This document shows positions 14,720-21,536 of a DNA stretch of 22,972 nt, piece after piece (position 1 is the first letter of the stretch; the number at the start of each line of letters is the position of its first letter). The stretch is from a virus. The stretch covers positions 1 through 22,972 of IMG/VR virus record IMGVR_UViG_3300022752_000410; one strand, written 5' to 3'. The notes under the pieces were generated by a model. That model did no database searches and was not told where the DNA came from. It worked only from the letters and a program-made list of their open reading frames with translations. The position numbers were made by a program, and so were the translations under genes.

Positions 14720-15133
14720 CTAACTGAGCGTGGTAACTTCAGCAGTTCCAGCCGTAGCAAAGATACCGCCAATCAATCCAGTATAGTTGAATGGGACTTC
14801 ATAATAGTCTCCAGTACTTAATCTAACTGTGAAGACTGAAGTACTTGCCGTTCCAGTACCCAATAGAACGTGTAGGTTGCCTGGGCCAGCATTGAAGATT
14901 GTGCATCCCAGCCTTCCAGTGCTTGCCGTTGCAATTGTGCCGTAGCTAGTCGAGGTGAAGTCAGTAGATCCAGTTCCGCCAGTTGTGGCGTTGGGCAATC
15001 GAATGCCATCAGCAACATCCGCTTGTAGCGTTGTAACCAACGCTTCAATGTCGGTTAAATTAACATTGATGACCGAAGTACCACTTGTGATGGTACTCAG
15101 ATCAGAAAGGATCTGATTTAATTGCCTGCCCAT
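14720..15133 (-). CDS. small virion structural protein with N-terminal coiled coil and beta domain
   Basis: The protein has 137 residues. Residues 1-42 are helical with a heptad feel (LNQILSDLSTITSG ... NLTDIEALVTTLQADV), and residues 45-137 a beta domain (GRLGCTIFNAGPGNLHVLLG, RLSTGDYYEVPFNYTGLIGG). The second half has the pattern of small phage domains that bind along capsids or fibres (N-x-G near one strand, G-x-YYEVP and YTG further on). A short fibre or head protein with a helical stalk is likely. The Shine-Dalgarno is weak. Confidence 0.5.
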   Translation of the reverse strand: MGRQLNQILSDLSTITSGTSVINVNLTDIEALVTTLQADVADGIRLPNATTGGTGSTDFTSTSYGTIATASTGRLGCTIFNAGPGNLHVLLGTGTASTSVFTVRLSTGDYYEVPFNYTGLIGGIFATAGTAEVTTLS

Positions 15134-15139
15134 AGAGGC

Positions 15140-15376
15140 TTAATCCTTGCGGTTGTAGATTGCCATCGCACCACCAGTTAAAGCAACTTGGTCGATGTCA
15201 CCGTAAACGGTCACACCAGCAGCGTAGGTTGCGGCGGTTGTAGCACCACTGATAACAAGTGTAGCTGTGGATAATGTAAGAGCAGTTACCGCATCGTAGC
15301 TTCCAGTATTCGTGGAAGCTGACGATGCAATAATTGTCCCACCATTACCAAGCGTAAGGCGAGATAAGAGTCGCAT
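15140..15376 (-). CDS. small beta-rich probable virion protein
   Basis: The protein has 78 residues with high Ala, Thr, Ser and Gly content (TLGNGGTIIASSASTNTGSY) and a last segment GDIDQVALTGGAMAIYNRKD. There is no TM helix or catalytic motif. It sits among other small head genes, with a short gap on each side and no clear Shine-Dalgarno of its own. Its composition and place suggest a decoration or structural protein; no family is recognised. Confidence 0.45.
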   Translation of the reverse strand: MRLLSRLTLGNGGTIIASSASTNTGSYDAVTALTLSTATLVISGATTAATYAAGVTVYGDIDQVALTGGAMAIYNRKD

Positions 15377-15380
15377 ACAA

Positions 15381-15575
15381 TTAGGTGTGTAGTGCGATTC
15401 TGTAAGACGTGCCGTTGAGCGTAACGTTCAAGGACGCAGGGGATGTTGCAACTGTGTTAACAGTGCCACCGCTGGAGCTTGCCGTAAACTCAATGACGTT
15501 TGTCTGGTTTTGGGTATCAAAGCGAATAGCTTTTCCCTTGGCCTTGCGTTGGCTTCGTACAAATTCATTTGCCAT
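15381..15575 (-). CDS. 64-residue basic-start beta-rich probable virion protein
   Basis: The N-terminus is basic (MANEFVRSQRKAKGKAIRFD), and the rest is small strands of Thr, Val and Ser (NVIEFTASSSGGTVNTVATS). It overlaps the upstream gene by 11 bases, yet has a strong Shine-Dalgarno (AAGGAG, nine bases before the ATG), so it is very likely translated. The function is unknown. Confidence 0.5.
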   Translation of the reverse strand: MANEFVRSQRKAKGKAIRFDTQNQTNVIEFTASSSGGTVNTVATSPASLNVTLNGTSYRIALHT

Positions 15576-15855
15576 ATTTTTTTCTCCTTAAAGTTGCACG
15601 TTTGATGCTATCTGGCGTGAACTTGCTTTTGAATCTACTGCCAAGCTTTTGTTCCTGGCGATAGTACCCCTTCATTAGATTTGTTTGATTGACTCCCAGC
15701 GGGTTGTCGAGGGGTTCGCCAACCCCCACTAGGCTCAATCTTTGAGGGACGGTGAATCGTTTAAGGTAACGAGGGACAGAGTCCCTTTCGGCCACAGCCT
15801 TTTCCAGTTCGACAACTTTCCCATTTCTGGAGTCCTCGTACTGGTAAATAGGCAT
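15565..15855 (-). CDS. small basic head-region protein, start resembling a cysteine-free FmdB zinc ribbon
   Basis: The protein has 96 residues. The opening MPIYQYEDSRNGKVVELEKA recalls FmdB-type zinc ribbons (MPIYEY-x-C-x2-CG...), but no Cys is present anywhere, so it cannot bind zinc in the usual way. The second half is basic (MKGYYRQEQKLGSRFKSKFT and a KRATLRRKKYGK end), suggesting contact with DNA or with the acidic neighbours. Its start overlaps the stop of the preceding gene by one base (TAATG). It is perhaps a virion or assembly factor; FmdB ancestry is only a resemblance. Confidence 0.45.
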   Translation of the reverse strand: MPIYQYEDSRNGKVVELEKAVAERDSVPRYLKRFTVPQRLSLVGVGEPLDNPLGVNQTNLMKGYYRQEQKLGSRFKSKFTPDSIKRATLRRKKYGK

Positions 15856-16223
15856 TAGCTATAGTTTTCCTTATCCGACTCCTCGGCCATCTTCATCATC
15901 TTTTCCTCTTCGGACATTGAGTTCTCGCCTTCGGCCATGTCTTCCGACTTGTCCTTAGACTCGCTCTCGCTCATGGCGTGTTCCACATTAACGTGGGCAA
16001 CGCCATTCTCGATCATGTCAATTGTTCCAGAGAGTTCTACAGAATCACCTACTTCTGGCGAAACATTCTCACTACCATCGTTCATTTCAAACTTGGAAAC
16101 TGGAAGCATCACCATTCCAGACTTCATCATTTTATGCATAGGTTTTTCAGATGAGGAAGAGGCTGGGGAGGTGTTACCCTCCCCAGCTTTCCGAGGACTC
16201 ATAGCGATTACTAGAGTTCCCAT
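15855..16223 (-). CDS. acidic Met/Ser/Glu-rich protein downstream of the capsid gene
   Basis: The protein has 122 residues. It has a short Ser-rich basic start, a central part with small strands (VSPEVGDSVELSGTIDMIEN) and a strongly acidic tail full of Ser, Glu, Met and Lys (SESESKDKSEDMAEGENSMS). The core could be a small beta-barrel. Its location next to the major capsid gene fits a decoration, chaperone or secondary scaffold protein. It follows the capsid stop across TAATAATTAAATG with no clear Shine-Dalgarno. No family is recognised. Confidence 0.45.
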   Translation of the reverse strand: MGTLVIAMSPRKAGEGNTSPASSSSEKPMHKMMKSGMVMLPVSKFEMNDGSENVSPEVGDSVELSGTIDMIENGVAHVNVEHAMSESESKDKSEDMAEGENSMSEEEKMMKMAEESDKENYS

Positions 16224-16230
16224 TTAATTA

Positions 16231-17259
16231 TTAGCTGTAGTTGGACTTCGCAACGATGACTCGGAAGAACCGAGGATCGAGTTGCTTGGCCGCGTAGAAC
16301 GTCTTGAAGGACGCAACGACGCGCTGTCCATAGGGATCGCTTTTATCAGCAGCATCAAGGATCGTGACCTTCGGTGCGAAGGGCGAGCCAGAGGCGGCCA
16401 ATGAGGACAAGCTAGGAACGCCAAACGCGCCACCACCGAGGAGGACGTTGGCATAACCAGTGTTAACACCAGTTGTTCCTACGCTGTTTTCAGCAATACC
16501 AGAGGCAGACGTATTGAAGGTCTGAACGTTGGTCGAGGAAATCACCGACACGCCGAAAAGTTTTCCGGTTTCTCCGCGAAAAATTTGATCGGGGGCAGAG
16601 TAGCTCGACACCTTCAACCAATCATCGTCCTGCTGTAGATCACGGATAACGGCAGGATGCGCGACAAGCGCGTAGCCGTCCTTGATCTTAGGAGCGCGGG
16701 CGATGAACAACGAAGTCGCACCATCGAGCAAGTCGGTGGCGGTCATTGCGCTGTTAGCAACTGACGAGGTAGCCCAGGTCGTTCCGTTCGTTGTGTTTTG
16801 AGCATAACGAGCGTAGGACTTGACTGCTACACCAGTACCAGTGCTGGTCGAGGAGTCCTGCACCAACGCGCGGTGACAGAGAGTGTCAGCGTGGAGGGCA
16901 GCATCTTCGCCAAGTTGTTTGGTGGCCTGGGCAAGATGGGAAAATAGCTCCGTTGCTAATACCACATCGGTCAAAATAATTTTTGAACCGTACTGCACCA
17001 GGGTTGCCTCTACTGAGGACAGCGTGAGATCACGCTCGTCACCAGAGGATGGGGTTGTTCCTTCCGACAAGGCGGAGATAGCAGTGATGCTAGGGTCACC
17101 GAAGCGGAAAAACCTAATGGTTTTATTCCCGCCAGTTTTGGTCGGGTAGGGGGTTTTCATTGCGAATTGCTCCATCTGGAGCAATGGGATTGCGCGTTCA
17201 AGCAATGCTTTTGAGAAGTAAGCTTGGAACTGCGCGCTGACTGAGCCTGTAGTTACCAT
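16231..17259 (-). CDS. major capsid protein, N4 gp56-like family
   Basis: The protein has 342 residues. The pattern SAQFQAYFSKALLERAIPLL at the start, KTGGNKTIRFFRF (41-53), ISALSEGTTPSSGDERDLTL (61-80) and QYGSKIILTDVVLATELFSH (89-108) matches the N4-gp56 family of HK97-fold capsid proteins, as do the length and the ending (QRVVASFKTFYAAKQLDPRF). It builds the icosahedral shell with the scaffold encoded immediately before it and the portal three genes further upstream. AAGGA lies about 11 bases before the ATG. There is no sign of a cleaved prohead propeptide, since the mature-like pattern begins within the first 20 residues. Confidence 0.8.
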   Translation of the reverse strand: MVTTGSVSAQFQAYFSKALLERAIPLLQMEQFAMKTPYPTKTGGNKTIRFFRFGDPSITAISALSEGTTPSSGDERDLTLSSVEATLVQYGSKIILTDVVLATELFSHLAQATKQLGEDAALHADTLCHRALVQDSSTSTGTGVAVKSYARYAQNTTNGTTWATSSVANSAMTATDLLDGATSLFIARAPKIKDGYALVAHPAVIRDLQQDDDWLKVSSYSAPDQIFRGETGKLFGVSVISSTNVQTFNTSASGIAENSVGTTGVNTGYANVLLGGGAFGVPSLSSLAASGSPFAPKVTILDAADKSDPYGQRVVASFKTFYAAKQLDPRFFRVIVAKSNYS

Positions 17260-17290
17260 ATAATTAAGTATCCTTGTTTGTTATGACTAC

Positions 17291-18262
17291 TCAACCTCTG
17301 TCAACTTCGCTTGCCATTTTCATCAATTCACGTTCTTGCTCTTCGAGCGTTAGTTCGTGAAAAGCTTTAGTCTTGGCAGGACCTTTGGGTTGTCCAGACG
17401 CTGGAGTAGTCGCTTTTCTGAGTTGAGAAAGTTCTTTCTCATACTCTGCAACCTTTTTCGACAAATCGGAGGCGGACTCCGCTTGGAGCTTCACCTTGGC
17501 AATTCCAACCGCATCCTTGATCCCCGCTGGGTAGTTACGCAGGATTGCGTGGTTTTGCAACATTTCCGATACGGCTTTATACAATGTGCTGTTTGAATCT
17601 TTGAGTTCTGGATTTGCTTCTACTTCATCAAGCAAATTTTTATCCCAAGCAGACTTTAGTTCCGCTTGAGTCTTTTGCTCGACCTCTTTCCTTTCCTCAA
17701 CTTCGATGTCACCAGCTTTTTGTTCGGCAAGTTTTGCAAGATCGTCACGGCCTTCATCACGGTAGCTCTTTGCTGCTTCCCTGTAATCTTCCGCGCTAAA
17801 CTTGCGACTTCCCGACTTTGTCTCGCCTTGAGGAGTTTCTGAAGTCTTCCTTGCCCTTTCAGCCTCAATCTGCTCACGCTCTGCTTTGATTCTGGCTTTC
17901 TCTGCTCGGACATCTTCCCACTCCTTCTCAAGTCGTGACTTAGCCTTCTCGTAACGGGTAGGCTTCTTTTCGGAAGCCGACTCCGACTTGTCTTCTGAAG
18001 ATTGCGTTGTTAAAGAACTTTTGGCTTCCTCGGATTTCTCCTTGGTCGCTGAAACCTCATCCGAGGCTTCGAGTTTTGTTTGTTCGGCTTTATCAGCAGG
18101 CGCGGGTGTCTGCTCGTTATCTCCGCTGGCCTTTTCTGTAGCTTCTGTTTCTACTTTGGCTTTTTCGTCTTCCTTGGGAGTGGGAGTAAAATCCCGTCCT
18201 TCGTCAGCCGCTTGCGCCATCGCCAATACATCCGCTTCAGTAAGGTTATTTGAATCTGCCAT
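17291..18262 (-). CDS. acidic coiled-coil scaffolding protein
   Basis: The protein has 323 residues, extremely rich in Glu, Lys, Ala and Ser with few aromatics. Residues 1-100 are disordered and acidic (DNEQTPAPADKAEQTKLEAS), residues about 105-140 are a long charged coiled coil (KAKSRLEKEWEDVRAEKARI), and further helices follow. The C-terminal stretch is helical with charged ends (FHELTLEEQERELMKMASEV), as expected for the capsid-binding end of phage scaffolds. It is directly upstream of the capsid gene, the standard place. AAAGGG lies four bases before the ATG. Confidence 0.7.
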   Translation of the reverse strand: MADSNNLTEADVLAMAQAADEGRDFTPTPKEDEKAKVETEATEKASGDNEQTPAPADKAEQTKLEASDEVSATKEKSEEAKSSLTTQSSEDKSESASEKKPTRYEKAKSRLEKEWEDVRAEKARIKAEREQIEAERARKTSETPQGETKSGSRKFSAEDYREAAKSYRDEGRDDLAKLAEQKAGDIEVEERKEVEQKTQAELKSAWDKNLLDEVEANPELKDSNSTLYKAVSEMLQNHAILRNYPAGIKDAVGIAKVKLQAESASDLSKKVAEYEKELSQLRKATTPASGQPKGPAKTKAFHELTLEEQERELMKMASEVDRG

Positions 18263-18285
18263 TTGACCCTTTCTTTACACTTGTC

Positions 18286-18304
18286 GGTAGGGAGTCATTC
18301 TACC
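18286..18304. other. short inverted repeat before the scaffold gene
   Basis: GGTAG and CTACC are separated by nine bases, between the small 107-residue gene and the scaffold gene. A five-base stem with no U-run after it is too weak to call a terminator; it might modestly shape the mRNA around the scaffold ribosome binding site. Confidence 0.25.
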
Positions 18305-18310
18305 TAAAGG

Positions 18311-18634
18311 TTAGTCGGCTACTGGTTCATCCGATCCATCCCCATAGCCTGAGATGGCGGAGTTAAGTTTTTGGGATGCGAGCGATTCTAAGGTCGCAAC
18401 ACAACCACGGAAACCTTTAGCATACCCACAAGCGTCTGCAAGTGCCTCTGATTTTTTCATCACAGCAGAGCCGTTTTGACGCAGGGTTAGGTTAAGCAAA
18501 ATAAGACTTAGCTTCTGTCCTGTTGGGCTTGACAAGAATCCTGTCCACGCCTTCTCGTCCTCATCTTCCCACTTAGGTTCGTTGACCCATTCTTGGTTGC
18601 GAATGAACGCCAATGCTGCTTTTAGTTTTCTCAT
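18311..18634 (-). CDS. small head-module protein of unknown function
   Basis: The protein has 107 residues. It starts basic (MRKLKAALAFIRNQEWVNEP) with an acidic WEDEDEKAWTGF, then helices (KLSLILLNLTLRQNGSAVMK, DACGYAKGFRGCVATLESLA) and an acidic tail. Small proteins with an A-x3-G-Y-x2-G-F-type helix are common between portal and scaffold genes in phages. It could be a portal or scaffold co-factor; I have no firm family. The start overlaps the methyltransferase stop as ATGA. Confidence 0.5.
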   Translation of the reverse strand: MRKLKAALAFIRNQEWVNEPKWEDEDEKAWTGFLSSPTGQKLSLILLNLTLRQNGSAVMKKSEALADACGYAKGFRGCVATLESLASQKLNSAISGYGDGSDEPVAD

Positions 18635-19161
18635 AGCTTTATTGCCCAGGAATCGCCTTGGAATAGCGTGTAGTCCTTTTGTCCTATTTCCTCAAGTAAA
18701 GCCATCTTGACTGACTTCCAGCTCCAATCGTGACCAGCCATAATCCCACCTTCTCTAAGCTTCTTGCGCCAGCCCTTTAGGTCTGCCAGCACGCCTTCGT
18801 AGCGGTGATCTCCGTCAATATAAACTAGGTCTAGCTCGCCATCCTTGAAGAACTCAAGCGCATCTAGGCTTTTGCCTCTGCTATATAAAACATTCTTAAA
18901 TGGAGATACGCGCTCTTGGAACGCATCAAATACAAACTTCATTGGGCATTGCTGACTCGCCCTATCGTTAATGTCGTAACCATTCAGCCAAGGATCTACG
19001 GCAAGAACATCCTTAAAATACTTTGCGAGAACTATTGTTCCCTCGCCACTATAAGATCCAATCTCAACAGCTCTGCCAGTTGCACCTTGTTCGTTCGCCC
19101 ACTCACACAGCTTTGCCAAGCCTTCCGCTTGGAAGGCATCCCGCATTACTGGTACTTTCAA
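18631..19161 (-). CDS. class I SAM-dependent methyltransferase (Methyltransf_24-like) in the head module
   Basis: The protein has 176 residues. Motif I is VEIGSYSGEGTIVLA (32-46), then LAVDPW (53-58) as the acidic residue after strand two, LDLVYIDGDHRYEG (110-123) and LREGGIMAGHDWSW (135-148). This set is typical of Methyltransf_24 proteins, often linked to sugar or small-molecule methylation rather than DNA bases. The frame starts at a TTG (19161) overlapping the portal stop as TTGA; the ATG at 19146 (Met6) is an alternative start. The substrate is unknown; possibilities include a virion protein, a host surface glycan or a metabolite. Its place between portal and scaffold suggests expression with virion assembly. 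Confidence 0.7.
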   Translation of the reverse strand: MKVPVMRDAFQAEGLAKLCEWANEQGATGRAVEIGSYSGEGTIVLAKYFKDVLAVDPWLNGYDINDRASQQCPMKFVFDAFQERVSPFKNVLYSRGKSLDALEFFKDGELDLVYIDGDHRYEGVLADLKGWRKKLREGGIMAGHDWSWKSVKMALLEEIGQKDYTLFQGDSWAIKL

Positions 19162-21038
19162 CCCGCCATCGGTGCTGGTGCTTGGCCTTGCATTGCTTCT
19201 TGAGGCAATTGTTGCCCCTGCTGTTGCATCTGAGCCTTACCTGCATCACGAAGCTGTTTCTGGATAGCGCGGGATGTATTGGGGTCAACCTGTTCCAAGG
19301 CTGCCAAGTGCTGTTGTAAGTGAGCCATTAGAACTTGCATTGCGCTCTGATCGACCTGCTGTTGTCGCTGTTGAGCCGCTTGGTTAAACGCGAAGAGAAC
19401 GGATATATGCGCTTTGTGATCATCGCTAGGCTTGATTGCGACTGGGAATCCAGTTGCAAGCATAGTCGCGATTTCAGTCGCTTGATCTTCAGCTTGATCG
19501 CCAGAGGCTGCGTTTGGATCTTGGAAGAGTCTGCGGACCAGCGAGGGATCATCTTGTTCAAGCACTGACTTTACCAGTTCTCCTTGGTTCACGAAAGGAT
19601 TATTTTGAAACATCTGCATTCGCGCCACAGACTTCTGCAACGCAAACTGGCGGTTGATGAAGTCAAGTCCACCCTTTGGTTCAATCGAATATTCATCGTG
19701 GATACCTTCGGGTGGCATTGAACCAGTTTCTTCCGCATAGCGATACATCAAGTCTTTCTTGTTGTACTGAGTATAAAGCGACCAGCACTGCTTGAAGAGA
19801 TGGGCTAGACCCATCCTAAACATACGATTGCGTAAATCGCCAGACGCTGCTGCCTGCGACTGCAACGCTTGAATCTCGGTGGCAGTCTTGCGATCCGACA
19901 CCTGGAACTGCGACCCAGCACCAAAGTCTGGATTGCCCATCCGCTGTTCGGAAAGTAGACGCTCTTCGAGCATCAGTTTCTGGAAGTCAAATGGAGGTTG
20001 GCTAAACTGAACAGGTTTTAAGCCTTGTGGCAGAATCTGCCCAGGCTGCATCTTCAGATTTGATGTGTTTAACGAGATCGGATTCTGTGCTTCAAAAACG
20101 GGTCGGTTGGCCAGTTCAACGTAATCGGAGAGGGAGTTCTTGAGCTTATTTAGCAGGTTCTCATTAGGGAGCAGGATCTCTGCTACGCCTCTCGGACTGT
20201 ACCAACCGCCCCCTGTTACCTCATAGGGGAAATCTACGAAAGGTGGTTCACCGTGACGATAGGGTAATGTGAAAGGTTTGCGGACATCTTCGGTTACGAC
20301 AAGCGGACTATATGTTTCAACCTTCCATCCATCTTCGGAAGGGGTGTACATCTCCCAAAGGATAATACGATCATTCTCAGCTTCCTGAGTAATTCCTTCA
20401 CGCCTGTAAATCTCGTCTTGAATCTCACTTCGTAAGCCCACTGATTTCGAGGGTTTACCTGAAATTGTTTTGATAAAGTCCTCATCCTGCTTGTACAAGG
20501 GATTTGCCTTATAGGAATCGACACTTGTCGAGATGATGTGAACGATAAAATCTGCATCTTTGAACTCCTTTGTATAGGCAGGAACAATAATATGGAAGGG
20601 ATCAATAGCCTCAAAGTCAATGCGCTTCTTGTCCTCGTTCCAGATAATCTTAGCCACGCCTCGTCCGTAGAGGAGGATGTTGTCGATTACAGACACAATC
20701 TCTTTCTGGAAGTTGGTGCGCTCGCGCATATTGTAATCAAACCAACGCTCGGCTGATACGGTCAGCGGGGTTAGCTGTTGGCGCATCGGAACGAAGCTGG
20801 AGAGAATGTCGTTACCAATCGCGCTGTTGACGAAGGAAGGCTTTAGCTTCTCAATGGCTGTGTCGATTAGCTGAACGTGTAGGTCGGCTGCTGTAGGCCA
20901 AGGCTTGACCTTACGGCGCACACCAAAGTAGCGAGCTTGATAGAACAACCGCTGGCGGTTCTCCCAAGTCTCGCGCTGGTTTAGTGCATCAATGATTCTT
21001 GTATAATAATCTGTACGGCGAGTATCTTTAGCGTTCAT
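19158..21038 (-). CDS. portal protein
   Basis: The protein has 626 residues. The start carries RRTDYYTRIIDALNQRETWE and VRRKVKPWPTAADLHVQLID (40-59), then AIEKLKPSFVNSAI, a pattern I associate with portal proteins of short-tailed phages. The middle has VSVIDNILLYGRGVAKIIWN (strand-turn-strand of the wing/clip type) and YSPRGVAEILLPNENLLNKL. The last 90 residues are very Gln-rich (QAAQQRQQQVDQSAMQVLMA and QMQQQGQQLPQEAMQGQAPA), fitting a helical barrel or flexible tail. It forms the dodecameric DNA gate used by the terminase. GTGGAG lies nine bases before the ATG, which overlaps the lipoprotein stop as ATGA. Confidence 0.75.
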   Translation of the reverse strand: MNAKDTRRTDYYTRIIDALNQRETWENRQRLFYQARYFGVRRKVKPWPTAADLHVQLIDTAIEKLKPSFVNSAIGNDILSSFVPMRQQLTPLTVSAERWFDYNMRERTNFQKEIVSVIDNILLYGRGVAKIIWNEDKKRIDFEAIDPFHIIVPAYTKEFKDADFIVHIISTSVDSYKANPLYKQDEDFIKTISGKPSKSVGLRSEIQDEIYRREGITQEAENDRIILWEMYTPSEDGWKVETYSPLVVTEDVRKPFTLPYRHGEPPFVDFPYEVTGGGWYSPRGVAEILLPNENLLNKLKNSLSDYVELANRPVFEAQNPISLNTSNLKMQPGQILPQGLKPVQFSQPPFDFQKLMLEERLLSEQRMGNPDFGAGSQFQVSDRKTATEIQALQSQAAASGDLRNRMFRMGLAHLFKQCWSLYTQYNKKDLMYRYAEETGSMPPEGIHDEYSIEPKGGLDFINRQFALQKSVARMQMFQNNPFVNQGELVKSVLEQDDPSLVRRLFQDPNAASGDQAEDQATEIATMLATGFPVAIKPSDDHKAHISVLFAFNQAAQQRQQQVDQSAMQVLMAHLQQHLAALEQVDPNTSRAIQKQLRDAGKAQMQQQGQQLPQEAMQGQAPAPMAG

Positions 21039-21346
21039 TTGTTGCGCTCCACTTTAAGTTCGTATGAAAGATCGTTGACTGCATTCAAAGCTTTCCTCGC
21101 CCACTCGCGTGTGCCAGGTGTACCTCTGCGAATCTCGTTATAGTTTTGGTCTTTCATTAACTCTTCAACTATCCCCGTTGTGTGTGTTACTGGTGTCGTT
21201 GTTGCGCAACCACCAAGACTCACCACGCAAATCACGCTCAATAGCTTCGCGATTATGTTTCCACTCGCCTTCGATGTTGTTGACTCGCTTCTCACGCCAA
21301 GCTGGGATGAGGCGAAGGATTGATGCGATGAGATTAAATATCGCAC
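21035..21346 (-). CDS. lipoprotein overlapping the small TM gene (o-spanin / Rz1-like candidate)
   Basis: The frame runs from a GTG at 21346 (103 residues). It contains AKLLSVICVVSLGGCATTTP with lipobox LGGC; the Cys is residue 47. A GTG at 21295 would give a more normal 29-residue leader (MRSESTTSKASGNII...); the long version would resemble the long leader of T7 gp18.7. The mature part is about 57 residues, charged and helical near the end (REWARKALNAVNDLSYELKV). The signal region lies wholly within the neighbouring TM gene in another frame, the nested Rz/Rz1 layout. If real it is anchored in the outer membrane and meets the inner-membrane partner during lysis. The start codon is uncertain. 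Confidence 0.6.
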   Translation of the reverse strand: MRYLISSHQSFASSQLGVRSESTTSKASGNIIAKLLSVICVVSLGGCATTTPVTHTTGIVEELMKDQNYNEIRRGTPGTREWARKALNAVNDLSYELKVERNK

Positions 21347-21353
21347 CGATCAC
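21165..21353 (-). CDS. small N-terminal TM protein (i-spanin-like candidate)
   Basis: The frame translates from a GTG at 21353 as 62 residues: a hydrophobic start (MIGAIFNLIASILRLIPAWR) and then a charged helical part (NNIEGEWKHNREAIERDLRG) ending in Asn/Ser/Asp. One N-terminal TM with a periplasmic coiled portion is the build of Rz-type inner-membrane spanins, but this one is very short. It begins seven bases after the stop of the upstream small membrane protein and shares most of its length with the overlapping lipoprotein frame. There is no clear Shine-Dalgarno. It may be a true gene or a fortunate open frame; the conserved-looking WREKR and SWWLRN stretches favour a gene. Confidence 0.5.
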   Translation of the reverse strand: MIGAIFNLIASILRLIPAWREKRVNNIEGEWKHNREAIERDLRGESWWLRNNDTSNTHNGDS

Positions 21354-21360
21354 TTGCTAC

Positions 21361-21531
21361 TTATTTAATGTTTAGACCAATCGTCTTTAGAAAATTAACG
21401 ATCTTTTCCAAGAACGAATCGTCAGCGGGTGTGGGTGTGAGTTTAACAATGATGCGAGCTGCAAGAACGATGCCACCAACAGCGGCTACGATCTCTTGCC
21501 AGTTTGCAGTAATCCAATTCCAGATATTCAT
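21361..21531 (-). CDS. 56-residue one-TM protein (holin-like candidate)
   Basis: The frame translates as MNIWNWITANWQEIVAAVGG, continues IVLAARIIVKLTPTPADDSF, and ends LEKIVNFLKTIGLNIK. Residues about 13-31 form one TM helix, followed by KLTPTPADD and an amphipathic helix. Small proteins with a N-x-W-x-x-I-T-x-N-W start and TPTPxDD after the TM are common in phage genomes and often sit by lysis genes. A perfect AGGAGG lies nine bases before the ATG and overlaps the terminase stop, so translation is almost certain. A holin role is inferred from size, TM and neighbours. Confidence 0.65.
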   Translation of the reverse strand: MNIWNWITANWQEIVAAVGGIVLAARIIVKLTPTPADDSFLEKIVNFLKTIGLNIK

Positions 21532-21536
21532 AGTGT

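Noticed and set aside
18286-18304. Possible terminator before the scaffold gene
   Set aside because: The stem is only five bases with no following U-run; it is kept as a weak inverted repeat only.
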